A stretch of 64,000 nucleotides of DNA, taken from positions 42,082,134 through 42,146,133 of the forward strand of contig NC_030831.1 of assembly GCF_001704415.2 (NCBI RefSeq). Direction: 5' to 3'. The notes beneath the pieces were generated by a model that saw nothing but the letters and a program-made list of their open reading frames with translations, had not been told where the DNA came from and did not search any database. Made by a program: the position numbers and the translations under genes. This document shows positions 20,662-30,859 of the stretch, piece by piece; position 1 is the first letter of the stretch, and the number at the start of each line of letters is the position of its first letter. This stretch comes from Capra hircus. Its lineage: Eukaryota; Chordata; Mammalia; Artiodactyla; Bovidae.

Positions 20662-22135
20662 ATTCCTTAGTTAACAATTCCATTTGTAAATAAACCCAGA
20701 TCTTAACAAAAGGGAAACAATGATATACTTTCTCTGTGTCACTATTGAAGGGACAGTAGATATTACAACTGTTTTCTCTGCGTTGTGTGTTTAACTGTGA
20801 GGCGTTCTCCTCATTAGGGGCTGGCAGTTTAATTCAAGTCTTCTGTCGATTCCCCGTAATCAGACATCTGAGTAAGTCTGTAAAGAGAAATGTCTCCTCC
20901 GTAGAGGATATTGAGATGATTTCTTGAAGTGTGTAGAAGTGATGTTTAGTCAAACAGTGAATCATTTTGTGTGTTAAATAATGCAAAATGAATTTTGACA
21001 AATACGTGTCAGATTGAAAAAAGATGCAGGTGATTTAATTCAGTTTTACATCATTCAACTTAGCTATTCTAATTCATGGCCACATAGAATGAGCTTTCAT
21101 GAGAGGGACTGATTGATCACCATTGCTTTTCTTCCTATTATCTTTCCTTTTTTTATAATACTCCTGAAATAGGGCTGAAGAGTTATTTTTAAAAATAGCT
21201 CTTTGTGCTTGCCAGATCAACAGCAAAATCATTTAGAATTTTAAATAAAGTACATTTGAGGGTCCTTAAAAACCTCACCATGGAGACCAGAGAGTGAACG
21301 GTTACCATGGAGATGTGTGTGCGTCCACAGTGCCCGAGTTATGATGGCCCACAGTCAGACGTGAGTGTGAATCGGAAACCGCATGTAAAGCATTTTCAGT
21401 TCCTCACTGCAAGCCTGGTGACAAATGAAATGAATATGGAACAGACTTTAGTACCCTAGAAGTATGCTCACCCTTGGGATAGGAAGAGGAAATCTTGGCT
21501 TCCCGACTTTACCCAAATTCCTGACTCAGTTTGGAGAGAAGGCTGAGCAATCATGTCTTAAACAAGCTTCTCCAGAGACTTTGAGAACCAGCCCAGCGTG
21601 AGAATCTCACAAACCAGAGTTTCTGGGCAGTTAGTCATCAGGTACAGGTTGGCTATGGTTAAATAAAGAGTTTTTGCTGATCTTTCAGGGATTTACTTTG
21701 ATTTTAAAAGTTAATTGCAGCTAATTAAAATTCGTAAAAACCTAGTTCTTTCTTAAGTATTGATATCCAATTCATATACGTTACTGTATTTACTAATTTG
21801 ACGCATTTTAGCCATCATTTTCAGAGGAGCTTTTACAATTTAAATTCCCTTTGTTATGATTGTAGTAAACTTGATTTTTAAAAATATACCTAAAACTTTA
21901 AACAGATAATCTCTTCAGTATTCTAATAGTGTAAAAGCACAGTGAGATTTCAGCCAAATTATCACAAAGAAAAGTTATATATTTGAAATCTGAATCTCTA
22001 TGCTAACTTCTCTGACTCTAATAACCCAATTATTAAATACTTCGAAAATGTATGAGATGCAAATCCTCAGATTCTGTAAGACAGAAATACATTTATTAGA
22101 CTTTCTGGGTTTGATCTTCTTAAACATTTTTAGAC
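20662..22135. other. Repeat-poor unique block, possible conserved non-coding DNA
   Basis: This is the longest stretch in the window in which I recognise no transposon, microsatellite or SINE. It is AT-rich with no long open frame. The 10-mer accatggaga occurs twice, 27 bp apart (21,277 and 21,304), the second within a partial RFX-like site beginning gttacc at 21,301. Confidence 0.45.
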
Positions 22136-22139
22136 TTAA

Positions 22140-22266
22140 TGAAGGGCAGGGCAACCCACTTCAGTATTCTTGCCTGGAGAACTCCATGGACAGAGAAGCC
22201 TGGTGGGCTACAGTCCATAGGATCCAAAGAGTCGGACACGACTTGAGCCAATAACACTTTCACTTT
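22140..22266 (+). mobile_element. Bov-A-type SINE, single monomer
   Basis: Only the BovB-derived tail monomer is present: gcaacccacttcagtattct, ctacagtccataggatcc, gtcggacacgacttgag, ending acactttcacttt. The tRNA head is absent. Confidence 0.88.
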
Positions 22267-23200
22267 CCAAATCTTCTCAGGGAGAACATTGCCTCCTTGC
22301 TTATTGAAGGAGAGGTTCTGGAAGGTATGTTGATGGAAAGTTTGTGCTAAACGTGAGTTTTCATCACTACGTACGTGCTGGGGTTCAGGGTTTTCATCTG
22401 GAGCTCTCAGATGGCAGGTGTGACAATCACCACTGCTGGAGATGGTGACACACTGTGGTCACCACCAACTAGTGTGGCTGCCATCTCAGCTGCTGACCTG
22501 GGCATCAGAGGGTAGGATGGGGGGTTGTGACATGGTCTGTAACGTGGTCTTCCTGCTTAATCCTGCCTGGGGACTGAGATGGGGCAAGTATGAAAAGGAG
22601 AGGAAGGGAACTGGACACTAGAGGTCTCACCTGGTCAGTGGATCTTCTAGGAGCAGATAATCCAAAGGGTTTCCCTGTAGGGAGAATGGCAGATAGTTTC
22701 TAAATAACTGGGGTCTGAGAAGTAGATCCCCACCTGGATTTGGTGAAAGAGGCTCATAGTCTATGTGTCCACCTAGTAGTAATCTGTACTAGTTAGTACA
22801 AAGACTAGGCTGCTGTAACAAAGAGCCCTGCATTAGCTGGTTCACTGAACAGCCCTGTGGAAAATGTGCCAGACTGACAGGGAAGCTGTGCTCCTCACGA
22901 TGGTTCTGTGACCCAGGTACCTACATGCTGTGGCTTCACTGTCCCCCAGGGCTTCCTAACCTGGGGTTCTCAGACCCCCAAAGAGTCCATGGATAGAGTT
23001 CAGAGGCTCCATAAACTTGGCTTGGGAAAAAATTACATCTCTATTTTATATTTAACATTTCCTTCAGTTATGAACATAGGCAACAAACCTTGGTACTATT
23101 AGCTATAGTACTTGTGAATTCATCTCCTATATGAATAATAGATATTTTATATAGGTTTCAGCTGTCTTGATGATTTATATTCATCATTACCTTGAAATTG
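22267..23200. other. Unique sequence; possible LTR trace
   Basis: The phrase aggctgctgtaacaaagagc near 22,808 recalls the head of MLT1-type LTRs but is too short to call. Nothing else was recognised. Confidence 0.4.
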
Positions 23201-23201
23201 T

Positions 23202-23300
23202 GGACATGAATTTGTGCAAACTCCAGGAGATGGGGAAGGACAGGGGAGCCTGGACTGCTGCAGCATCTGACATGACCTATCAAATGAACCACAACAACAG
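23202..23300 (+). mobile_element. BovB 3'-tip fragment, decayed
   Basis: gtggacatgaatttgtgcaa, actccaggagatggggaagg and gagcctggactgctgcag match the last 100 bp of BovB, ending in a loose caacaacagc tail. Confidence 0.75.
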
Positions 23301-23724
23301 CAATGGTAATGATTAAAACTGCTGCTACTTATTATTAGATAGCTCACTAAAGCATATATATTACTATATCACAGATTAGTCTTTAAAACATAGGTAACAT
23401 TTTAAGTACATTTCAAAGCAATTTATTTATGATTTCAATAATTTTATTTTCTACTTACATGTGAAATCTACTGTTTCACTGAGTTACAACATATATACAG
23501 TGTCTTAAATACACACAAGTGCTAAGTGTCTGGCTAGCTGAAGGTATAGATTTTAGTGGTATCAAAATGTAGAACTTCATCACCTAAGACTGTTTCCCTT
23601 TGGTTTTTCCCAGTTCTCTTTTGGTGATGCTCTTGCAAAAGTAACTATTATTCAGACTACTGTTACCACTAATTAGTGTTATTTGTTCTTGACATTTAAA
23701 TGAAATCATATAGTATGTGCACTC
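23301..23724. other. Unique AT-rich sequence
   Basis: No repeat or gene was recognised. Confidence 0.45.
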
Positions 23725-23727
23725 TTT

Positions 23728-23876
23728 TTTAAAGGACGATCTTTTAAAACAGTTTTAGGTTTACAACAAAACTGAGAGAAAGGCTCAGAGAACCGCAGAC
23801 CCCTCTTCCCACGTGCATAGCCTCCACCCTTATCAGCACCACTCTCCAGAATGATCCTTCTTTTTTAAACCAACAA
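23728..23876 (-). mobile_element. Old L1, piece 1 of a split element
   Basis: Reverse old-L1 3' landmarks: aaaacagttttaggtttaca, caaaactgagagaaaggc, ctccacccttatcagcac. The same family stretch recurs at 61,360-61,480. It continues after the SINE at 24,098. Confidence 0.75.
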
Positions 23877-24097
23877 GGGGGTTTTCCAGGTGGCTCAGCA
23901 GTAAAGACTCTACCTCCCAGTGCAGGAGACACAGGAGACATGGGTTCAATCCCTGGATCAGGAAGATTCCCTGGAGTAGGAAATGGCGATCCATTCCAGT
24001 ATTTTTGCCTGGAGAATTCTATGGACAGAGGAGCCCAGTGGGCTTCAGTCCATGGGGTTGCAAAGAGTCAGACATGATTGAGCACCCACACACGCAG
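23877..24097 (+). mobile_element. Bov-tA SINE nested in L1
   Basis: Head gttttccaggtggctcagca, B-box-like gggttcaatccctgg, tail gcaaagagtcagacatgatt. It splits the old L1. Confidence 0.93.
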
Positions 24098-24252
24098 GAA
24101 CCTACATGCACACATCATAGTCACCCTAAGTCCACAGTTTACCTAAGTGTTCACTCTTGGTGCTGTACATTCTGTGAATTTGGACAAATGTATAAAGATA
24201 TATCTACCATCACAGTATTAACTGCCCTAAGAATCCTCTGTGCTCTGCCTTA
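24098..24252 (-). mobile_element. Old L1, piece 2
   Basis: It resumes the L1 at acacatcatagtcaccctaa and runs through tgctgtacattctgtgaatt to aagaatcctctgtgctctgc. Compare 61,500-61,670. Confidence 0.75.
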
Positions 24253-24827
24253 GATGGTGACTGCAGCCATGAAATTAAAAGACGCTTACTCCTTGGAAGA
24301 AAAGTTATGACCAACCTAGATAGTATATTCAAAAGCAGAGACATTACTCTGCCGACTAAGGTCCGTCTAGTCAAGGCTATGGTTTTTCCTGTGGTCTTGT
24401 ATGGATGTGAGAGTTGGACTGTGAAGAAGGCTGAGCGCCAAAGAATTGATGCTTTTGAACTGTGGTGTTGGAGAAGACTCTTGAGAGTCCCTTGGATTGC
24501 AAGGAGATCCAATCAGTCCATTCTGAAGCAGATCAGCCCTGGGATTTCTTTGGAAGGAATGATGCTAAAGCTGAAACTCCAGTACTTTGGCCACCTCATG
24601 AGAAGAATTGACTCATTGGAAAAGACTCTGATGCTGGGAGGGATTGGGGGCAGGAGGAGAAGGGGACGACCGAGGATGAGATGGCTGGATGGCACCGTGG
24701 ACTCAATGGACGTGAGTCTGAGTGAACTCCGGGAGATGGTGATGGACAGGGAGGCCTGGCGTGCTGCAATTCATGGGGTCGCAAAGAGTCGGACACGACT
24801 GAACGACTGAACTGAACTGAACTGAAC
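24253..24827 (+). mobile_element. BovB 3'-end fragment nested in L1
   Basis: Begins gatggtgactgcagccatga and ends with three to four ACTGA units. A 167-codon open frame (24,307-24,810) covers the C-terminal part of the BovB protein (LYGCESWTVKKAE, LQYFGHLMRR and the DREAWRAAIHGVAKSRT end). The polymerase palm and the endonuclease are absent, so it is inert. This long unbroken end suggests a fairly young insertion. Confidence 0.95.
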
Positions 24828-24837
24828 TGCCATCTGA

Positions 24838-25421
24838 ATATTTTTTTATTAAGATATAACTGACATATCACGTTAGCTTCAGGTGTACAAGGTAATGGTT
24901 TGATATTTATGTGTGTTGTGGAATAATCACCACGATACATATAATTAACATCTGGACACTTTCGTTTTGGCTTCTTTCATACAACACAGTGTCTGTGGGG
25001 CTCATCCATGCTTTTGTCTGTGTCGGCAATCCACTCCCTTTCCTGCTGCGTAGCATTTCATTTTATGAATAGAAACAATTTCTCAATTCTTCTGTTGGTG
25101 GACATATGAGTTCTTTCTTGTTTTTGACTGTTAGATGTAAAGCTATATCTAAATTTTTTTTAGACTATTGGACATAAAGCTATGTCAAATAGTCAAAAGC
25201 ATTCTTATACATATATCTTTGCAAACATATGCACTCATTTCTCTTGGGTGGGATTGCTGGGTCGCAAGGTGATCACCTGTGTGGTTGTTGTAGATTCTGC
25301 TGAACTATTTTCAAATTGGTTGAATGAGATTACGCTCTCATTAGGAAGCAATGTTTAAGTGATCTAGTTGCTCCACATTCTCACAGATATTAGGGATTAT
25401 TGGTGTTTCAAACTTCAGTCA
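24838..25421 (-). mobile_element. Old L1, piece 3
   Basis: Reverse L1 3' text: attaagatataactgacata, gcttcaggtgtacaaggtaa, gtgggattgctgggtcgcaa, ttgctccacattctcacaga. The order fits one antisense L1 cut by BovB and SINEs, with some internal loss. Confidence 0.72.
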
Positions 25422-25639
25422 CTCTGCCTGCCTGATAAGTCGTGTTACTTGTGTCTTGCTCTTTACAACCCAATGGACTGTTGCCCACCAGGCTCTTCTG
25501 TCCATGGGATTCGCCAGGTAAGAATACTGGAGTAGGTTACCATTCCCTTCTCCAGGGGCTCTTCCTAACCCAAGGATCGAACCTGTGTCTCCTAAATTGT
25601 GGACAGATTCTTTACTGTCTGAGCCACCAGGGAAGCCCA
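25422..25639 (-). mobile_element. Bov-tA SINE
   Basis: Complete reverse element. ttcagtca at 25,414-25,421 recurs at 25,640-25,647. Confidence 0.94.
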
Positions 25640-25647
25640 TTCAGTCA

Positions 25648-25993
25648 ATGTTTTATGGTGTATTTTATTTCATGCACTTAAACCTGTCTTTCTGAGAAGG
25701 GATCCACAGGTATGACCAGACTCTCAGAAGGTTTCATGGTGCAAGGGGTTTCAAATGCCTGGTGAAAGCTGGGAGATTTGATTTTCTAACTCAAGGGAAG
25801 GACAAGAAGCAGAAGTTCAGGATAAGCAACTTCCTTTCGACAATGAGGAGGAAGCTGCTCGTGGCTCTGTCTCTAGTCACTTGCTCACTCCCAGCCTCAG
25901 CAGTGTCTGGGAAACAGTTTCTGCTGGAGCAGCCCCATGCTGGGGCTAAGCTCTGCTAATACGGAAGATGGGTGTGTGGCAAAGGTAGCGATG
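25648..25993. other. Unique sequence with a small signal-peptide-like frame
   Basis: No repeat was recognised. An internal ATG at 25,843 opens a 38-codon frame that starts MRRK, continues with a hydrophobic run and reaches a small-residue ASAVSG stretch, then stops at 25,959. I do not call it a gene. Confidence 0.4.
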
Positions 25994-26190
25994 TGTGCTC
26001 AGTCGTGTCCATCTCTAAGACCTCCTGGACTGTAGCCCACCAGGCTTTTCTGTCCGAGGAATTCTCCAGGAAGGAATACTGGAGTGGGGTGCCATTTCCT
26101 ACTCCAGGGGATCTTCCTGATCCAGGGATTGAACTTGAGTCTCCTGCACTGGCACGCAGATTCTTTACCACTGAGCCAAATGCGGAAGAA
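25994..26190 (-). mobile_element. Bov-tA SINE, diverged
   Basis: Reverse Bov-tA: gtgctcagtcgtgtccatct, aaggaatactggagtggggt, ccagggattgaacttgagtc, ctttaccactgagccaaatg. The head end is decayed. Confidence 0.92.
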
Positions 26191-27207
26191 GAGATGATTG
26201 ATTATTGGCAGTCTCCCCCAGGATCGACAGTCCTGGTGATTTTTCTGTGGAGTGGACTTTCAGCGTAAATGGACCTGCACCCGGGGGTGGAGACCCGCTA
26301 AGTCACCTAGCTGTCCTATCCTACTTTTCAGGGACATATTGGGGTTTGGGGCACTGGTTTCAGGCCCTCATGCTAAGCTTGCTCCCAGGCAAACAAGTAG
26401 GGGGATGAGGTCCATGAGGCCCTCCGGCAGTGGATATATAAGACATGCTATTTCAGATGTGTCAGTGAGTAAGAGCATGACCCAAGGGGGAGTGAAGCAA
26501 CTTTATTTGGAGAGAACGCTGAGGGTGTTGGTGTGATGGTGGCTTGAGTCATGCCTTCCTCAAGCACAGGACATACCTGGCACTTCACTCTTCAATAGGA
26601 TTGCCAAAAATATGCTGAAACTTTTCCAGGAAGTTGTCATAGTGTTTCAACCAAGGTCTCTTGGGCCATCCCTGAGTGTGGCTTTTACCCACTATCCGAC
26701 TGATTACAGCAGCCACCGAAGGACATCTGGGGGCCTTGGGGTCAGCTGCCCTGTTTCTTCACTCTGCACAGAACGGCAGCTGCAGAAGAGAGCAGAGATG
26801 AGGTGGGAGCAAGCGCCAACGTGTCCATCGAGGAGATGCATAGGCGGCATCCAAATGAGGTGACTGGATGACTCAGGAGTTAGGGAAGGATATTCCGGCC
26901 TGGCTCCTCCCAGTGCTGAAGTGGTGGATGAGGCTCTCCTGCGTAGCTCGAGGTCAGAGCATAACCGATTGTCTTTCTACAGAGTGAACTCACACACGTC
27001 AGCGCTGGTTGACATGGAGATTTGGGTCCATATGGAAACCAAAGAGGACAATGATAGGATGAAATCTTGCAGTAATACGTGTGTGTGTTGTGTATGTATA
27101 GTGTGTGTACCAGGAAACAAGCAAAGAAAAGCAAAAAGTCAAACTATCTGGGATGCGGAGAGCCACACCAAATCCCTTGCACCCCTTCCCTATCTCATCT
27201 TGGGCTC
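26191..27207. other. Unique sequence, no feature seen
   Basis: About 1 kb with no recognised repeat apart from a short TG-rich patch near 27,077-27,110. The 155-codon frame at 26,921-27,388 owes its length to running into the SINE at 27,211. Confidence 0.5.
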
Positions 27208-27210
27208 CTG

Positions 27211-27432
27211 TGTGTGTGTGTGTGTGTTAGTCACTCAGTTTTGTCTGACACTTTGTGACCCCATAGCCTGTAGCCCGCCAGGCTTCTCTTTCCATGGAAT
27301 TCTCCAGATAAGAATACTGGAGTATTGGGTTGCCATTCCCTTCTCCAGGGGATCTTCCCAACCCAGGGATCAAACCTGGGTCTCCTGAATTACAGGCAGA
27401 TTATTTACCATATGAGCCAACAAGGAATATCT
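27211..27432 (-). mobile_element. Bov-tA SINE with GT microsatellite
   Basis: A TG run (27,210-27,227) precedes reverse Bov-tA text: agtcactcagttttgtctga, aataagaatactggagtat-type core (with a duplicated tattgg), ggatcaaacctgggtctcc. The head end is decayed. Confidence 0.92.
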
Positions 27433-28465
27433 TCCCCCTATTTGGCTGGCAGCAGACCCAGGTAGAGATGAGAATAGCTTTGATTTACAACTCGAGGAGG
27501 GGGCTGGGGAAATTTATAAGATGCCAGAGAAGGTTTGGGATCTGCTAACATCTGGCGTGGGGTAGATGGTGCTGCTAAGAAATGGAGGAGGCAGGAATTT
27601 TGAGAGAAGGAAAGTAATTTAAAAGATGAATGGCATTGAGGGAGGAAACAGTGGTGCTTGGGGAAGAGAGTGTGTTTACCTGATGAACATCTATCAGAGG
27701 AGTCTGGACGTTTCCAGACTCCTATCAGAGGGCCTGGGTTTCCAGCAGGACATGAAGGGACACATTAATGAGGCCAGGCCTCTAAATGCCACACTGTAGG
27801 GGTTGCGTGTGGGTGACCTTGAGTGCTGGAGTCATGTGTGATGTGTGTGAAGGCACTGGACGTCTACCCGCCTGCTGCCCCAGCCTGGGAACACCGGCGA
27901 CGTGGTCTGTGGGCCACACAGGTGTGTACGGTTCATAAGGGGGCTCTGTGGAGAGCCGTACTTTCTGACTATTACAACTCCTCAGTGGGTTACAGGGGTG
28001 TTTAGATGGCACCTAAGCTTTGAACCTGTGAATTCCATCCAGACCTGTGCAGAAATTCTATTTTGGGGAAAGTTATAAATAGCATTCTCATGAACTCTTA
28101 TGAAGAAAAAACACACAAGTAAAAACATACCCACAGGCTAAGGCTGAGCAGACAGACCTGAATAAAAAGTTGTTAGTTGGCACAAAATACACTGGGATCT
28201 TTTGAACTAAAGCTCATGCCTGCTTGGCAGAACATGAATGCTAAGTGTGTACCAAATAGGCATATTATCCACACTTGGCAGCAGACAAACCAAGTGTGCT
28301 TCCTGGACAATACAGTTCTGATCTTAACACTCTTCTTTCCTCATTTATAATATCTGGTTTAATGAAGTAGGGTAATGGGGAATATTTTCTTGACAATTTG
28401 ACAATAAACACGGACATCTCTATTGAATATAAAGTTCCATTTGTTGGAACTCTGCTCAACGTTAT
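27433..28465. other. Unique sequence, no feature seen
   Basis: No repeats or exons were recognised. A small direct echo of the words tatcagagg, gtctgg and tccagactcc lies at 27,690-27,730. Confidence 0.5.
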
Positions 28466-28620
28466 GTACCAGCCTAGATGGAGGAGGGTTTGGGGGAGAA
28501 TGGATACAAGTATATGTGTGGCTGAGTCCCTTCGCTGTTTGCCTAAAACTATCACAACATTGTTAATCAGCCATACCCCAATACAAAATGTTTTTGGTGT
28601 TAAAAAAATAAAATACAATT
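28466..28620 (+). mobile_element. Bovid L1 3' tail
   Basis: gggagaatggatacaagtat, tggctgagtcccttcgctgt, aaactatcacaacattgtta and ccccaatacaaaat are typical of the young bovid L1 terminus. 5'-truncated. Confidence 0.88.
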
Positions 28621-28988
28621 TTGTGTTCAGGGGCAGAGTGACTAGTTCATTAACGTGTGGGTGAAGTTTCTTGTGGGTGAAGCTCAGAGTTGAGGACCAA
28701 TCTTTTTCTTAAATGTGGTCATGCTCTAGGCTGTGCTGAGCAGGGGCAGAAGGGGGAGGTTTGCCAAAACTCTTCATGGACTAGGCTTGAAAACCCAGGC
28801 ACAGGGAGGAAATTGTTGATAGCGTCGGAAATCCTTCTCAAGGGGTTTTTCATCAGCAGACTCCTTACAGCTGCAGAATATGGTGAGACACAGCCTCCAT
28901 TTAAAATGTAACAGAGGGGAGGGTGGGGTTTTTGACCATGAGCCGCCTGTTCTCCTTGCTCAGCCTTACAATAAACCTTACTCTGCTC
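28621..28988. other. Unique sequence, no feature seen
   Basis: No repeat or exon was recognised. Confidence 0.45.
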
Positions 28989-29040
28989 AAATATATATAT
29001 ACATGTATGTATATGTGTGTGTGTGTAATATATATATGCA
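28989..29040. repeat. TA/TG microsatellite
   Basis: An (AT)n run, atgtatgtatatg and (TG)n, then (TA)n. A 21-bp piece (29,008-29,028) recurs exactly at 29,265-29,285 beyond the SINE. Confidence 0.9.
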
Positions 29041-29041
29041 T

Positions 29042-29264
29042 AGGGCTTCCCAGGTGGCGCTAGTGGAAAAGAATCGGCCTATCAATGCAGGAGATGCAAG
29101 AGACGCAATTTTGATCCCTGGGTTGGGAAGATCCCCTGAAGTAGGAAATGGCAACCCATTCCAGTACTCTTGCATGGAAAATTCCATGGACAGAGGAGCC
29201 TGGTGGGCTAAGAGTCCAAGGAATTACAAAGAGTTGGACACGACTAAGCAGCTGAGTACATACA
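29042..29264 (+). mobile_element. Bov-tA SINE
   Basis: Head gcttcccaggtggcgctagt, core gcaacccattccagtactct, tail gttggacacgactaagcagc. It sits between two copies of a 21-bp microsatellite segment that probably includes the TSD. Confidence 0.94.
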
Positions 29265-29290
29265 TGTATATGTGTGTGTGTGTAAATCAG

Positions 29291-29490
29291 AGGCTTGAGA
29301 CTTCCCTGGTGGTCCACTGGCCAAGACTCCAAGCTAGCAATGCAGGGGGCCAAGGTCCGACCTCTGGTCAGGGAACTACATCCTACGTGCCACACCTAAG
29401 AGTTCACCTGCATGCTGCAACAGATTGAAGATTCAGCGTGCGGCAACTAAAATCTGGTGCAGCCAAATAAATAAATATTACAAAAAAATT
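29291..29490 (+). mobile_element. ART2A/CHR-type tRNA-derived SINE
   Basis: Head gagacttccctggtggtcca, ggtcagggaactacatccta, then ggtgcagccaaataaataaa. An additional segment in the body (gttcacctgcatgctgcaac) makes it longer than its relatives here. Confidence 0.9.
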
Positions 29491-30045
29491 AAGTTGGGAC
29501 TTAAAGGGAAAGGCATTTTTTTCCTGCCTCCGTGATGGGTTGTGTCTCAAAATAAATAATTTGATGGAGAAGGATCAGAGTTAATGATTGTGGGGGAAAG
29601 ACAGAAATAGAAAGTTGCTGTGTTTCTCTTCTAATAAAGCAGTAATAGATATAGGCAAAGAAGAATGGCCTCTGAAGCCAGCAGGTGAGCAGCTGATGAG
29701 TAACATTCAGTTGGATGGTCCGGCTGGCCACATCTGAACCACTGATCAATCTTGATGTGACCAAAAGTGAGACAATGAGACCTGAGTGCTCTTCTTCTTG
29801 AGACACAGTAGGAAATGCACAGCCCCACCTTTCATGTATTTTTGCTCCCAACCAAACTGAACCTGAGTATCAGTGAACTTCTGGATCTAAGAATCCATTT
29901 ACAGGAAATATGGGGTGTAGTAAATGAACAAAAAGTATTCAATCAACCAAAATTAGATTGTGAGGAATTCTATGAGAAAACTGTCCCAATATCTTCGATA
30001 AATAAATGGCATGAACAAAAAAGAGAATAAAGGAAATTGTTAAAA
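29491..30045. other. Unique or very old sequence
   Basis: No family is named here. It may be the older part of the repeat that follows. The 71-codon frame at 29,815-30,030 shows no domain. Confidence 0.4.
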
Positions 30046-30223
30046 ACTAAAGGAGCCTTGAGACTTGTCAATCAAATGCACTGTCTGGACCTAGTCTGAA
30101 TCCTGATTTGAACAAACTGTGAAAAGACATTTGTAAGACAAGTGGGGAAATTTAAATGCTGACTCTGTATTTGATAATATTAAAGCATCTTTTAAAAAAA
30201 TGAATAGATAATAAATATATTAT
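30046..30223 (+). mobile_element. Ancient interspersed repeat, left part
   Basis: The text from ggagccttgagacttgtcaa through cctagtctgaatcctgattt and gaaaagacatttgtaagaca to gataatattaaag follows a repeat I recognise from other mammals but cannot name. Its continuation, ttattgtggttatg then tatcttttaaaagtacat, appears at 33,645, beyond the BovB. Confidence 0.6.
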
Positions 30224-30790
30224 GGTTCCTATGCAATATTGTTCTTTACAGCGTTGGACTTGACTTCCATCACCAGTCACATCCACAGCTGGGTGTTGTT
30301 TTCGCTTTGGCTCTGTCTCTTCATTCTTTCTGGTGTTATTTCTCTACTCCTCTCTAGTAGCATATTGGGCACCTGTCGACCTGGGGAATTCATCGTTCAG
30401 TGTCATACCTTTCTGCCTTTTCATACTGTTCATGGGGTTCTCAAGGCAAGAATACTGAAGTGGTCTGCCATTCCCTTCTCCAGTGGATCAAGTTTTGTCA
30501 GAACTCTCCACCATGACCTGTCCGTCTTGGTTGGCCCTTCATGGCATGGCTCATAGTTTCATTGAGTTAGACAAGGCTGTGGTCCATGTGACAGTTTGAT
30601 TATTTTTCTGTGACTGTGGTTTTCATTCTGTCTGTCCTCTGACCGATAAGGATAAGAGGCTTATGGGAACTTCCTGATGGGAGAGACTGATTGTGGGGGA
30701 AACTGGGTCTTGTTCTGATGGGCGGGGTTATGCTCAGTAATGCTTTAATCCAATTTTCTGTTGAGGTGTGGGGCTGTGTTCCCTCCCTGT

Positions 30791-30859
30791 TGTTAGGTCC
30801 GTGAATCTGGTCCATGCTGTTAGATCCATGAACCTAGAATGTTAGCTCCATGAATCAGG
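30791..30859 (+). repeat. Three tandem-like units at the BovB inversion junction
   Basis: Units tgttaggtccgtgaatctgg (30,791), tgttagatccatgaacctag (30,818) and tgttagctccatgaatcagg (30,840) share most positions and straddle the switch from inverted to forward BovB. Confidence 0.7.

Noticed and set aside
24307..24810. 167-codon open frame as a possible host gene
   Set aside because: It is the C-terminal end of BovB, with the matching DNA tail of ACTGA repeats directly after it.
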